Shown one piece after another: positions 29,414 through 38,761 of a stretch of DNA of 64,000 nucleotides (position 1 is the first letter of the stretch; each line of letters starts with the position of its first letter). Source of the stretch: Tritrichomonas musculus (lineage: Eukaryota; Parabasalia; Tritrichomonadida; Tritrichomonadidae). The position numbers were made by a program, and so were the translations under genes. The stretch covers positions 2,046,001 to 2,110,000 of the forward strand of contig JAPFFF010000004.1 of NCBI GenBank assembly GCA_039105265.1, written 5' to 3'. The notes under the pieces were generated by a model. It had not been told where the DNA came from. It did not search any database and was given only the letters and a program-made list of their open reading frames with translations.

Positions 29414-30637
29414 ATGAGTATTCCAGATTATATATCCAAGCAAAAAGAAATTCAAAGATGCCTTCTTGAATTTATCAATCATAAAAGCAGCGAAAAAGCA
29501 TACTATCTCAATTTACTCAAACTCTTAGATAATCCCGAAATTAGGAATAGCCCTTCTGAATTGTCTACAACGCTCAGATTGCTTCTAGAAATAGCTAACA
29601 ACCATCACAGATTGCCAGATTTCTTCAATAAAATCACACAAGTTCTTTTATTATTTAAAGACGATATCAAAAAGCATTTCTCAAATATGGAGCTCTTCCA
29701 CCTCTTCAAAAAGAATAAAGAAATACTTTTAATTCTAATCGAACAAAAAATGCTTACCATTGACCAAGAAATCGTCGATGTTTTCACAAGTCCAAAATTC
29801 AGACAGCACCGCTATCCATGCTACTTTTCACCTGAAATTCAAAACTTCGAAATCGATTCACATATACAACGTGAAATCAAAACCAAGATCGACGAATGTA
29901 ATAAAAGCGGTCCTGATGCATTCGAAAAGCGACGAAAAGCAGGTGAAAATTACATTCAATTTTGTCATTTTATTCGCAAAGATTCTCTCGAAGAATTTAC
30001 AGCTTATGTTAATGAGAACAAATTGTCACTTTCAACAGCAATCGAGCCTTCAATTTTCGAAACAAACTACTTCTTAGTCAATAGAATTCCAACATTAATA
30101 GAATACTGTGCATTTTTCGGCTCATTACGTATTCTCAATTATTTAATTGAAAATAACGTTAAAATTCCACCTTCAATTTGGATTTATGCTATCCACAGCC
30201 AAAGCATGGATTTACTTCATCTTATTGAAGAGAAGAAAGTCTTACCACAAGATCAAACATACGTTGAATGCTTTACAGAGGCGGTTAAATGCCATCATAT
30301 TGAAATGGCCGAATATTTCAAGACTGTTTATTTACACAATCAAATTCCCGATAATGCAAGGGTTGCTTCTCAAATCATTCGATTCCGCAATTACACTTAC
30401 TTCCCAGAAGATTTAAGCACACCAAACAATTTCTATGACTTGTGCAAATATAATTATATCAAACTTGTCGATCTTATTTTAACTGAAGTTGGTGATATAG
30501 ATACAAATATCAGAATAATTTCAAATTTATTCGTTTTAAATAAAATTTCAAATTTATTTGTTTTGAATCGAATTCCAATAATTAATTATTTTAATACAAT
30601 TCCTAATGATTTTTTTTTTCATCACATTTCAATCTAA
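29414..30637 (+). CDS. DUF3447/ankyrin protein, N-terminal part of a split gene
   Basis: The ATG at 29414 gives MSIPDYISKQKEIQ; the frame extends 12 codons upstream without an ATG. Residues 1-~350 are the DUF3447 type common in trichomonad ankyrin proteins. Note IEYCAFFGSLRILNYLIEN and IWIYAIHSQSMDLLHLIEE, which are ankyrin-like helices. Residues up to 367 end in an ankyrin-style LVDLILTEVGDIDTNIR (to base 30514). The remaining ~40 residues to the stop at 30637 are low-complexity (SNLFVLN..., FNTIPNDFFF) and come from an AT-rich spacer rather than a folded domain. The ankyrin series resumes at 30771 and again at 31140, so this is probably the first block of one gene ending at 32441. Whether the protein stops at 30637 or the spacer is removed cannot be told from DNA alone. 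Confidence 0.75.
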   Translation: MSIPDYISKQKEIQRCLLEFINHKSSEKAYYLNLLKLLDNPEIRNSPSELSTTLRLLLEIANNHHRLPDFFNKITQVLLLFKDDIKKHFSNMELFHLFKKNKEILLILIEQKMLTIDQEIVDVFTSPKFRQHRYPCYFSPEIQNFEIDSHIQREIKTKIDECNKSGPDAFEKRRKAGENYIQFCHFIRKDSLEEFTAYVNENKLSLSTAIEPSIFETNYFLVNRIPTLIEYCAFFGSLRILNYLIENNVKIPPSIWIYAIHSQSMDLLHLIEEKKVLPQDQTYVECFTEAVKCHHIEMAEYFKTVYLHNQIPDNARVASQIIRFRNYTYFPEDLSTPNNFYDLCKYNYIKLVDLILTEVGDIDTNIRIISNLFVLNKISNLFVLNRIPIINYFNTIPNDFFFHHISI

Positions 30638-30770
30638 TTTTGATTTATAAAATTTCTATTCAATTTTTTCAATGCAATTTCACAAAAAAGTTTCTAATTT
30701 CGTTCACAAAAAAAATTTTTTTATTCAATTTCAAATAAATTTTTGAATGAAATTCTTATTTAATATTTCT
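30515..30770 (+). other. AT-rich spacer 1 between ankyrin units (intron-like)
   Basis: 256 bases between the ankyrin end DIDTNIR and the next ankyrin start NKTPLYVA. It contains stops and is extremely poor in G+C. It is related along its length to spacer 2: shared blocks include AATT(C)CAA...TTTAAT.CAATT, CACATTTCAA and TCTAATTTCGTT, and the 3' end TTTAATATTT followed by AAT(A/G)AGA. The ends are not GT...AG, and the trichomonad ACTAACACACAG acceptor is absent. Confidence 0.6.
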
Positions 30771-30863
30771 AATAAGACACCATTATATGTTGCAATTGAA
30801 AAAGGAAATGATGAAATAGCTAAGCTCCTTTTAAAGATCAAAGAAATTGATGTTAATATCAAA
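30771..30863 (+). CDS. isolated ankyrin repeat (middle block of split gene)
   Basis: 31 codons encode a well-formed ankyrin repeat: NKTPLYVAIEKGNDEIAKLL then LKIKEIDVNIK. AT-rich spacers lie on both sides. The conservation of the repeat, with no stop or frame error, against decayed-looking flanks argues that it is or recently was translated. With the preceding block ending at 30514 and the next starting at 31140, all three join in phase. If used alone it would have to start from the upstream ATG at 30747, giving a 78-residue ORF. Confidence 0.5.
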
Positions 30864-31139
30864 TCAATCATTTTAATCAAAATATTTTTTATTAATCAAA
30901 TTCCAAAATACAATATATTTAATTCAATTTCCAAATACATTTTTTTATTAATGACATTTCAACCAATCTTTTGTTATTCATAAAGTTACAAATCATTTTT
31001 TTTTTAATTCAATTTCAATTCAAAATTTTGAATAGAATTCAATTCAAAAAATTGAATAAAATTCCAAAAAATAAATTTTTTTTCTCATTTCGTTTCAAAA
31101 TAATTTTTTTTATAGTGAAATTTTAATTTTTAATATTTT
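30864..31139 (+). other. AT-rich spacer 2 between ankyrin units (intron-like)
   Basis: 276 bases, about 13% G+C in the line counted (31021-31080), between DVNIK and NEKTALHIA. It is homologous to spacer 1 and sits at the same point of the ankyrin repeat. It contains stops in frame with the third block (for example TAA at 31131-31133). Confidence 0.6.
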
Positions 31140-32441
31140 AATGAGAAAACCGCATTACACATTGCTGTTGAGAAAGGAAGACTTGAAGTATTCAAGCTTT
31201 TATTAGCACATGAAAGAATCGAGATTTGCGAAGGTGCCTTCTATGGCTGCCATGAGCTCAAAGAGATCGAGATCCCATCCACTGTTACCATTCTTGGCGA
31301 CAATGCCTTCAAGTTCTGCTCATCGCTCTCGAAGATTATCATTCCGAACACAGTTAGTGAAATTGGCGACAATTGCTTCCGTGGCTGTTCCTCGCTCAAG
31401 CAGATTGTTCTTCCCTCGAGTGTTTCGATCATTGGCAACAACGCGTTTGAAGGCTGCACGTCTCTCCAAGAAATTGACATTCCAGCGACCGTTAAGACGA
31501 TAGGTGCCTACACGTTCAAAGCGTGCACTTCTCTTCAAAAAGTGACAATTCCAAACAGTGTCACTTCGATTGGCTACTACTCGTTCCAGCTCTGCTCGTC
31601 CATGAAGAACCTCGTCATTCCCGACTCTGCCAAGTCTCTTGGCGCCTATGCGTTTGACGGTTGCAACGGCCTTGAAAAAGTGACACTTTCATCCTCGCTG
31701 GCGTCGATTTCGAACTACACGTTCCAGAGCTGCCAGTCGCTTATCAGCGTCGTCATTCCTGAGTCGGTGACACAAATTGGCCGCTTTGCGTTCAGGGGCT
31801 GCTCGTCGATGAAGGAGCTTCAATTGACCTCTAAATTGACCTCTATCTTGGACCATGCATTCAAGGGCTGCTCGTCGTTGGAGAAGGTCGTCATTCCTGA
31901 TTCCGTTGTTTCAATCGGCGACAACTGTTTCGAGGGCTGCTCGTCATTGAAGAACGTGCAGCTTTCCAAGTCATTGACGGCCGTTTCAAGGTTCATCTTC
32001 AGGGCCTGTCCTTTGCTTGCAAGCGTCGAGATTCCAAGCAGCGTCGTGACAATCATGAATGACGCCTTCAACGGCTGCTCGTCGATCACAGAGATGGAAG
32101 TCCCTTCCTCAGTGACGTCAATCGGCAAGTACGCATTCGAGGGATGCTCAAAGATGACCCGCATAACAATCCCGCCGTCAGTCACGTCAATCGGCGACTA
32201 CGCATTCAGGGGCTGCACTGCGCTGAAGCAGATAGACATACCGCCAACAATAACGACTATAAAAATCGGAGTATTCGAGGACTGCGACGGACTCGAGCAC
32301 ATAAATATCCCATCGTCAGTCACAGCTATCGAGCCTGGCGCATTCCAGGGCTGCTCGTCTTTGAAGAAGTTGGCAATCCCATCTTCATCATCAATCGATA
32401 ACCTTGGTATCGATGATTCAACTGAAGTTACTAGATTCTAG
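31140..32441 (+). CDS. ankyrin repeat fused to BspA-type LRR domain, C-terminal part of split gene
   Basis: The frame is open from 31134 to TAG 32439-32441. It begins with an ankyrin unit (NEKTALHIAVEKGRLEVFKL) and passes directly, via HERIEICEGAFYGC, into about a dozen and more 23-residue BspA/LRR_5 repeats (IP.SVTSIG.YAF.GCSSL). It ends in SSSIDNLGIDDSTEVTRF. No ATG occurs until well inside the LRRs, so this cannot be a normal independent gene; it is best read as the 3' block of the gene starting at 29414. BspA-like LRR proteins in trichomonads are often surface or adhesion proteins, but no membrane span or signal is visible here. About half the bases are G or C in the LRR part, against 13-25% just upstream, which suggests gene conversion or transfer from a differently composed source. 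Confidence 0.7.
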   Translation, partial: NEKTALHIAVEKGRLEVFKLLLAHERIEICEGAFYGCHELKEIEIPSTVTILGDNAFKFCSSLSKIIIPNTVSEIGDNCFRGCSSLKQIVLPSSVSIIGNNAFEGCTSLQEIDIPATVKTIGAYTFKACTSLQKVTIPNSVTSIGYYSFQLCSSMKNLVIPDSAKSLGAYAFDGCNGLEKVTLSSSLASISNYTFQSCQSLISVVIPESVTQIGRFAFRGCSSMKELQLTSKLTSILDHAFKGCSSLEKVVIPDSVVSIGDNCFEGCSSLKNVQLSKSLTAVSRFIFRACPLLASVEIPSSVVTIMNDAFNGCSSITEMEVPSSVTSIGKYAFEGCSKMTRITIPPSVTSIGDYAFRGCTALKQIDIPPTITTIKIGVFEDCDGLEHINIPSSVTAIEPGAFQGCSSLKKLAIPSSSSIDNLGIDDSTEVTRF

Positions 32442-33072
32442 AACTAAACAGTTTTTTATTATTATTGTTTTTATTTTTTATCTTTTTGTGTTTGGACATT
32501 TTATTTGATAATATTTAAAAAATTTCAAATATTATATTTTATAAAAAAATAGATATTTTCAAATACAGAAGAAAGAATTTTCATACTTATATTTTATAAA
32601 AAAATGATAATTTTGAGTTAAGAAAAACAATAAGATTGATATTATAAAATAAGTTAATTTTAAAAAATTAATAATGAAGGACCTACCTTTATCATATTGT
32701 ACTTTATGTTGGAAAATAAGTATTATAAAGTAATAAAAAACAGACTTAGAAAGAATTTATTATTGTAAATTTGTAAATATGAATTGCTCTTTTGTTGATG
32801 ATCTATATTATCATAATGTGCTTATTAACATGAAAAAGACAAAATATCGATTTAAAGATTTTCGTCAATTAAAATTTTTGCAGCGAAAATTGAATACATT
32901 ACGCATTTATTGAGAACATATTTGGCTTTATATAATTAAAAAAACTCTAAGAAAATATTGATAAGACGAAAAATAAAAAATACACAATCTTATATTGATA
33001 AAGAAAATACTCAAAAATCGACAATAGAATCCAAAATGTTTAAGATACCTATTGAAGAATATGAGTAAGATA
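32442..33072. other. AT-rich intergenic stretch
   Basis: 631 bases with no gene seen. A 19-bp direct repeat (TTATATTTTATAAAAAAAT) occurs at 32532-32550 and 32587-32605. Confidence 0.5.
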
Positions 33073-34462
33073 TGGAAGCAAAAGCAGCGAGAGAAAAGAA
33101 GAAAGGAATTATTGATTATTTCAAAAGTTATAATCAATTTTTTTCTGAAAAAAATTTCGATAAAGTTAAATATAAGTTGCATGATGCATGTGAAGATGGC
33201 GACCTTGAACTAGTTAAAATTTTATCTAAGTGAAAACGATTCAAAACCCAGCAAGACAGTATCATTACTTAGCATCAAATATAATATTAAGCATGCTACA
33301 ATTCCACAAAGTGTCAGACATGAATCAACTGATTACATAATCGCAAGTATAGCTGCCACTAATCATGATATCAGAACAATTAAATTTATTGAATGATTCA
33401 GCGGTTAAAACAATTTACAGACATGCATCAAACAATTGAAGAAATTTATATTCAAGTAACAAATAATTTGACATAAGGGGAGCAACCGCCATAAAAATGT
33501 CAAAAATGAATCAATTTTGCGCTTTTTAAAAAAAATTATGATTTTTTTAATCCTTAGATAATAATCTATTGATAAATACCATTCATTTTGAAATCGGCTT
33601 ATAGCGTCACAAATGGGCCGAGGTTTTATGATTCAATAGTATTTTAACTTTTTCAAAAAAATAATAAAAAAAATGTTTCTTTTTTATTTTCTGAAATATG
33701 CTTTTTGTATTCGCATAAACTCAAAAAATACAATAAACATTATAATATATTTTATATATTATGCATAATAATGAATGAATACCAAAAAAATATTATGAAA
33801 TACTATTGACCAAAATAAAAATATGTTTCATGCATAAAAATATTATTTCTACCTAATTAAGTTATTGAATCTTTTATATCAGAAGTTATATGATAATTTT
33901 TTAAAAATATATTTAACATTTTCAGAATATTATTCTGTCATTTTGATTTTCTGTATTTAATATTTATCTAAATCTTTTCATTAACGAAAATTTAAGCAGA
34001 TTATCTTATTTTTTGGTAATTTGTTTAAATTTCAAATATCTTTGTAAAAATGTTCTTTGATTCTCTTCTGTGAGAAAAATATTAATATTCACAAAATAAT
34101 CATTTGTTTTTTCATATTTTTAGATTTACAATATATCTTTACGAGGCGTCCTATGATTCTTCATCAAAAAAATTTGAATATTTTTTAGATCACATATCAT
34201 CATAACTTTATATGCTGCCCATTTGTGACGCTACAGAACTTTTCCCAATTTTAAAATATTTTTATTAATAATTTTTCTTATATTTTATATTTATACTATT
34301 AAAAGAAATAAAACTCTAATATTTAATTTTCTTTCAAAATTTGATCGTTTTTTTGGCGGTTGCTCCCCTTATAATTTGACAAAAACTGGAATTTCACCAT
34401 CCAAAGGTCAATTCATTTTTAAAGAAAAAGAATATTTATTTGGCAATTCAAGTGATTTTTGA
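33073..34462 (+). pseudogene. decayed ankyrin/LRR-type gene, interrupted by a transposon
   Basis: Three readable pieces remain. Bases 33073-33237 encode a Lys-rich stretch then KLHDACEDGDLELVKILSK, the start of an ankyrin unit, ending in TGA. Next comes a shifted frame with KTVSLLSIKYNIKHATIPQS and IRTIKFIE, which reads like a BspA-type LRR, followed by DSAVKTIYRHA in the same style. Last is IEEIYIQVTNNLT, which runs into the 900-bp element. When the element and one copy of its 8-bp duplication are left out, the frame stays open for 26 codons to TGA at 34460-34462. Other stops and frameshifts outside the element show the gene was already or is now dead. It resembles the LRR parts of the neighbouring genes. 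Confidence 0.6.
33473..34372. mobile_element. 900-bp non-autonomous DNA transposon (MITE-like)
   Basis: Perfect 19-bp terminal inverted repeats: ATAAGGGGAGCAACCGCCA at 33473-33491 and its reverse complement at 34354-34372. The flanks carry an identical 8-bp target-site duplication AATTTGAC (33465-33472 and 34373-34380). A second, inner perfect 17-bp inverted repeat, TAGCGTCACAAATGGGC, lies at 33602-33618 and 34217-34233. The DNA between outer and inner repeats is loosely similar in inverted orientation. No transposase reading frame is present. An 8-bp duplication fits hAT or Merlin-like elements, but the termini are not enough to assign a superfamily. Confidence 0.85.
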
Positions 34463-34475
34463 TCTTAAAAATCCA

Positions 34476-34480
<5 letters not shown>

Positions 34481-34511
<31 letters not shown>
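34481..34511. repeat. 31-base A tract
   Basis: An uninterrupted run of about 31 A on the + strand, 15 bases beyond the stop codon of the minus-strand kinase gene (a T tract in that gene's sense) and 18 bases after the last stop of the pseudogene. Confidence 0.9.
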
Positions 34512-34513
<2 letters not shown>

Positions 34514-34525
34514 AAATATTTTAAT

Positions 34526-37500
34526 TCATTCTTCTCCAATTAATCTAATAAGAGCTTCTTTAGCGCGCATTTCTCCATTTTCATCTGCATCTCTATAGTA
34601 TTCGATAGCTGATTCAATATCAATTTCGCATCCCTCTCCTTTTTCAAGCATTTCTCCGCAGTGAAACATTGAGGCTTCATTTCCATATTCAGCAGCCAGT
34701 TTGTAATATTTGAAGGCTTCTTCATAATTAACAGGAACGCCTTCGCCATGCTGTAGCATATAAGCATAATTATTCATTGCACTCGAATCATCTAGTTCAA
34801 TTGCCATCTTAAAATATTTGATTGCTTCTTCTGTATTCTTTGGTATTCCATTGCCTTGATGAAGTCTTTTTGCATATAACGTCATTGCATCTGGATCACC
34901 TTTTTCAATTGCCATTTTGTAATACTTGGTTGCTTCTTCAATATTGGCTGCAATTTCATCACCATCAAAAAGCATATCGCCATATAATATCATTGCACAT
35001 GTGTTGTCTTTTTCAATTGCCAATTTGTAATACTTGATTGCTTCTTCATAATTTTGGGAAACGCCTTCACCTTTTCGAAACATGCTACCATATAATATCA
35101 TTGCATCTGAGTCATCTTTTTCAATTGCCAATTTGTAATACTTGATTGCTTCTTCATAATTTTGAGGAACGCCTTCACCTCTTCGAAGCATTCCAGCATA
35201 ATAAGTCATTGCTTCTACATCACCTTTTTCAATTGCCATTTTGTAATACTTGATTGCTTCTTCATAATTTTGAGGAACGCCTTCACCTCTTCGAAGCATT
35301 CCAGCATAATAAGTCATTGCTTCTACATCGCCTTTTTCAATTGCCATTTTGTAATACTTGATGGCTTCTTCATAATCTTGAGGAATATCTTCGCCTAATT
35401 GAAGCATACGAGCATAAGTTGTCATTGCTTCTGTACAGCCTTCATCGATTGCCATCTTGTAATATTTTACTGATTCTTCAGGATCTGATGGAACTCCTTC
35501 TCCATCTCGAATCATTGTAGCATAAGCATTCATTGAATATGGATCACCTTCATCAATTGCTTCTTTATAATATTTGATTGCTATATCGTAATCAACTGGA
35601 ACGCCTAAACCATGCTGATGTAAATAAGCGTAATTGTAAAACGCTCTAACTCCTCCTCTAGAAATAGATGCTTCGTAAAATAGCTTTGCATTTTCATAAC
35701 TTTGCGGAACTCCATTTCCATATTGAAGAAGCAAACCATAATAATTCAATGAGTCTGGATCACGCATGTAAACTCCTTTGGTATAATATTCAATAGCTTC
35801 TTCAAGGTTGGCTGTAACTTCAATTCCATGTTGTAACATGTAGCCATATTCTGATAATGCTGGTGCATAATTATTATTTGCTGCAATTCGAATATATTTG
35901 ATTCCTTGTTTGCGATTTCTTAAATATTTTCCATAAAAGTATATTGATTCAATGTTTCCTTTATCGGCTGCTTTCTTAAATATTCGTAATGCTTTTTCTT
36001 CATAATTCAGATCTTTTCTTAATGATAATAATATTTTGGCATAAGTAACCATCGAAAATACATGGCCTTGTTTTATTGGTTCTTCCAAAATTTGAAGAAC
36101 TTCTTCATATTTTTTGTCTTCAATTAAAAAGCACGCATAATCATAAATAGCTTTAAAATTACCTAGATAAGCTGCCTTTTTAATATAATCACGTCCTTCC
36201 TCAAAAGAATCATCATTATACTTAATGTAACAGCCATATTTATAAGTAGCTAATGAGTAGCCTTTTTTCGATGACATTAAATAATATTTTTTAACTAATA
36301 CTTTATCTTTGTTTATTCGTTTTTTATGAATCATTTTTCCATATTCATACATAGCTTCAGAATTCCCTTCTTTAATCGCTTCCATAAAACAATCTGCAGC
36401 TTTTTCATAATTGCCTTCTTTTTTATATAATATCCCATAAAGTAAAGAATAAGCTGATATATCATTTAATAAATTTTTATCAAGTAACTTTTTAGCTTTC
36501 TTATGGTTTGATGGAATGACTTCACCTTGAATCAGCATTCTTATGTAGAAAATTATCGAATCAATATTTCCATTATTCATCGAAATTTTTAAATACTTGA
36601 GACCAAGTTCTACATTTCGATTGAATTCAAATTTGCCATTAATCAAATAGTCAGCAATTATATATTGCTTCTGAGGATCATTTTCGGCTTCTTTTATCAG
36701 ATTAATTGATTCTTCATTTTTTAATTTTATAAATTCTTTGAATGGAAAATATTTTAATTTGTAATCAACTAATATTTTTGTATCAATTTCTCCTTCAATA
36801 TTAACTTTGGTAAACAAACTAAAGTCTTTTGTTGTTGTTGTTTCATTAAATGAGAATTGAAAATTTTCGATGAAATCAATATAATCATAATATTCGGAAC
36901 AGTCGATTTTATCTGTGATGAAATCTGGATTATTTTTTAGTTCTGAAACAATTTGTTCGAATGAAGGGCGGTCAGAGGGATTTTCTTGCCAGCATTGTTC
37001 AATAAGATTACGATAAGAATCAGGAATTTCTTTTTCAAATGAAGGACGATATCCTTTCTTTAACAATGCAATAATTTGATAAAAGCTGCATCCTTTAAAT
37101 GGTTTTTGCGATGTATAAATTTCATACATTATCATGCCAAATGCATAGACATCGCTCTTTGGACTGTATTCGCTTTGATTCCAAATTTCTGGTGACATGT
37201 ACATTGGTGTTCCTTTAATTGATCCAAGAACTGATTTATTTGCATCTTTGTCTATTTTAGAAAGACCAAAATCGGCTAATTTTGGCAGCAAAAACTTGTC
37301 CATTAAAATGTTTTCTGGTTTCAAATCTCTGTGAAGAATGTGATTTGAATGTAAATATAGCATTGCTGATGCAATTCCATAAACAACTATCAGTTTTCTT
37401 GTATCTGTCCAATTTATATTTGGTTCAAGATTAATGAAATCTTCAAGTGTTCCATTTGATGCTAATTCTGTAATAATGACTGGTTTTGGCTTTTTCTTAA

Positions 37501-38761
37501 AATTTGTTGAATTGAAATATATGAATTTGAGAACGGATGGATGATTTATTTTAGATAAGATGTCAACTTCGCGTGATATATCTAAGAATGATTGAGATTT
37601 TTGATCTTTTATTTTTTCTTTTGATATTTTTGCTGCAAAAGTTTCATTTGTTTGTTTTTGAATGACTTTATAAACTTTCCCAAATGATCCAGAACCAATT
37701 AAACCTTGAACAACAAAATCATCAAGACTCAACTTATTTGTCTTTTCTTTATCAATTTTATTCTCTTTAATTCTTAATTCTTTATCATCTTGATTTTCAT
37801 TGATTTTACAATTTATTTCAATCTTTTCTAATCCATCGCCTTTCACCTTTGTATTTTCACTTATATTCAAAATAAAATTTTCATTAACAAAGCTAAATGC
37901 TGCCTTTGAAATTGTGAGTTGGCCATCATGAAAAACAGTTACATCAGTCAATTTGTTGCAGTTTTGAAAGGCGTTTTCACCAATAAAATTAACTGAGTCA
38001 GGGAGATGGACATATGTGATTGCTGAATTTGAAAATGCTGAAAAAGATATTTTTTCTAAATTTTCGTTTTTTTCAAATTTGATTTCTCCGAGGTTTTTGC
38101 AATGATTGAATGCAAACTGCTCTATTTTTTTAACACTTTTAGGTATCGTTATTGCTTGAATATTCGAATAAGCAAAAGATGACTCTTGAATTTCTTCAAG
38201 GCTCGATTGATCCTCAAATCGAATTGCTTCAAGGCTTCTACATTGTTCAAATGCAAATGATGAAATAATGCGAACTGATGAAGGAACAATAAACGTGTTT
38301 TTGGAACGTGAACAAAAATATAAAATCGTTTTACTACTATTATAAAGAGCATCGTCTTCAAAAACAAAATGTTGGTTATTATCTAATATAATGTTGGTTA
38401 ATTTCGTAGTGTTGTTGCACCATCCTGGCTTTAATTCGCTAAGTTGATTTGGAAATTTGATAATTTGTAAGGTTTGACTAAATAATGAATCACGATTAAA
38501 AGATTTAATAAAATTATCATTGGAAAAAATTAAGTGCTTGACTTTTGAATTTTTAAGAGAGAAAGGAGCAATTTTTTTTATTTGGTACGAATGATTTCCA
38601 ACTTGTAAATTTGGTGGGATCTCGATTAATTCTTTGTTGTTATTAATTTCATTTATAATAGCAATTGAATCGGGCAATATGAGTTCATATTGTATCCCAT
38701 TCTGTATAAAATTGCAAATTTTGTTATTCTCTTCTTCGAATTCTTCACTAATTTTGTTCAT
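34526..38761 (-). CDS. LRR - protein kinase - Sel1 repeat fusion protein
   Basis: 1,411 residues from ATG 38761. Residues ~55-310 are BspA-type LRRs (for example IPKSVKKIEQFAFNHCKNL). A complete kinase domain follows at ~350-610: GSGSFGKV glycine loop, catalytic Lys near 378 (FAAKIS), HRDLKPEN with Asp479, DFG with Asp497, and a GTPMYMSPEIW activation segment. All the usual catalytic residues are present, so it should be active; the loop sequences fit the TKL-like group expanded in trichomonads. From ~700 to 1400 there are about twenty Sel1 repeats of 36 residues (NYEEAIKYYKMAIEKGD.EA), a protein-binding solenoid. There is no membrane span or signal, so it is probably a cytosolic signalling kinase with two binding platforms. 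Substrates are unknown. Confidence 0.9.
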   Translation of the reverse strand: MNKISEEFEEENNKICNFIQNGIQYELILPDSIAIINEINNNKELIEIPPNLQVGNHSYQIKKIAPFSLKNSKVKHLIFSNDNFIKSFNRDSLFSQTLQIIKFPNQLSELKPGWCNNTTKLTNIILDNNQHFVFEDDALYNSSKTILYFCSRSKNTFIVPSSVRIISSFAFEQCRSLEAIRFEDQSSLEEIQESSFAYSNIQAITIPKSVKKIEQFAFNHCKNLGEIKFEKNENLEKISFSAFSNSAITYVHLPDSVNFIGENAFQNCNKLTDVTVFHDGQLTISKAAFSFVNENFILNISENTKVKGDGLEKIEINCKINENQDDKELRIKENKIDKEKTNKLSLDDFVVQGLIGSGSFGKVYKVIQKQTNETFAAKISKEKIKDQKSQSFLDISREVDILSKINHPSVLKFIYFNSTNFKKKPKPVIITELASNGTLEDFINLEPNINWTDTRKLIVVYGIASAMLYLHSNHILHRDLKPENILMDKFLLPKLADFGLSKIDKDANKSVLGSIKGTPMYMSPEIWNQSEYSPKSDVYAFGMIMYEIYTSQKPFKGCSFYQIIALLKKGYRPSFEKEIPDSYRNLIEQCWQENPSDRPSFEQIVSELKNNPDFITDKIDCSEYYDYIDFIENFQFSFNETTTTKDFSLFTKVNIEGEIDTKILVDYKLKYFPFKEFIKLKNEESINLIKEAENDPQKQYIIADYLINGKFEFNRNVELGLKYLKISMNNGNIDSIIFYIRMLIQGEVIPSNHKKAKKLLDKNLLNDISAYSLLYGILYKKEGNYEKAADCFMEAIKEGNSEAMYEYGKMIHKKRINKDKVLVKKYYLMSSKKGYSLATYKYGCYIKYNDDSFEEGRDYIKKAAYLGNFKAIYDYACFLIEDKKYEEVLQILEEPIKQGHVFSMVTYAKILLSLRKDLNYEEKALRIFKKAADKGNIESIYFYGKYLRNRKQGIKYIRIAANNNYAPALSEYGYMLQHGIEVTANLEEAIEYYTKGVYMRDPDSLNYYGLLLQYGNGVPQSYENAKLFYEASISRGGVRAFYNYAYLHQHGLGVPVDYDIAIKYYKEAIDEGDPYSMNAYATMIRDGEGVPSDPEESVKYYKMAIDEGCTEAMTTYARMLQLGEDIPQDYEEAIKYYKMAIEKGDVEAMTYYAGMLRRGEGVPQNYEEAIKYYKMAIEKGDVEAMTYYAGMLRRGEGVPQNYEEAIKYYKLAIEKDDSDAMILYGSMFRKGEGVSQNYEEAIKYYKLAIEKDNTCAMILYGDMLFDGDEIAANIEEATKYYKMAIEKGDPDAMTLYAKRLHQGNGIPKNTEEAIKYFKMAIELDDSSAMNNYAYMLQHGEGVPVNYEEAFKYYKLAAEYGNEASMFHCGEMLEKGEGCEIDIESAIEYYRDADENGEMRAKEALIRLIGEE
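35015..35400 (-). repeat. 108-bp tandem repeats coding for Sel1 units
   Basis: Successive Sel1 repeats here are almost identical at DNA level with a period of 108 bp (36 codons), the closest pair around 35120-35340. This suggests recent tandem expansion inside the kinase gene. Confidence 0.75.

Noticed and set aside
31210..31503. Separate small + strand gene starting at an ATG near 31210
   Set aside because: It lies in another frame of the ankyrin-LRR block; the frame with real LRR repeats is the one starting at 31140.
32532..32605. 19-bp direct repeat TTATATTTTATAAAAAAAT
   Set aside because: In DNA this AT-rich a repeat of this composition can arise by chance, and no element boundary goes with it.
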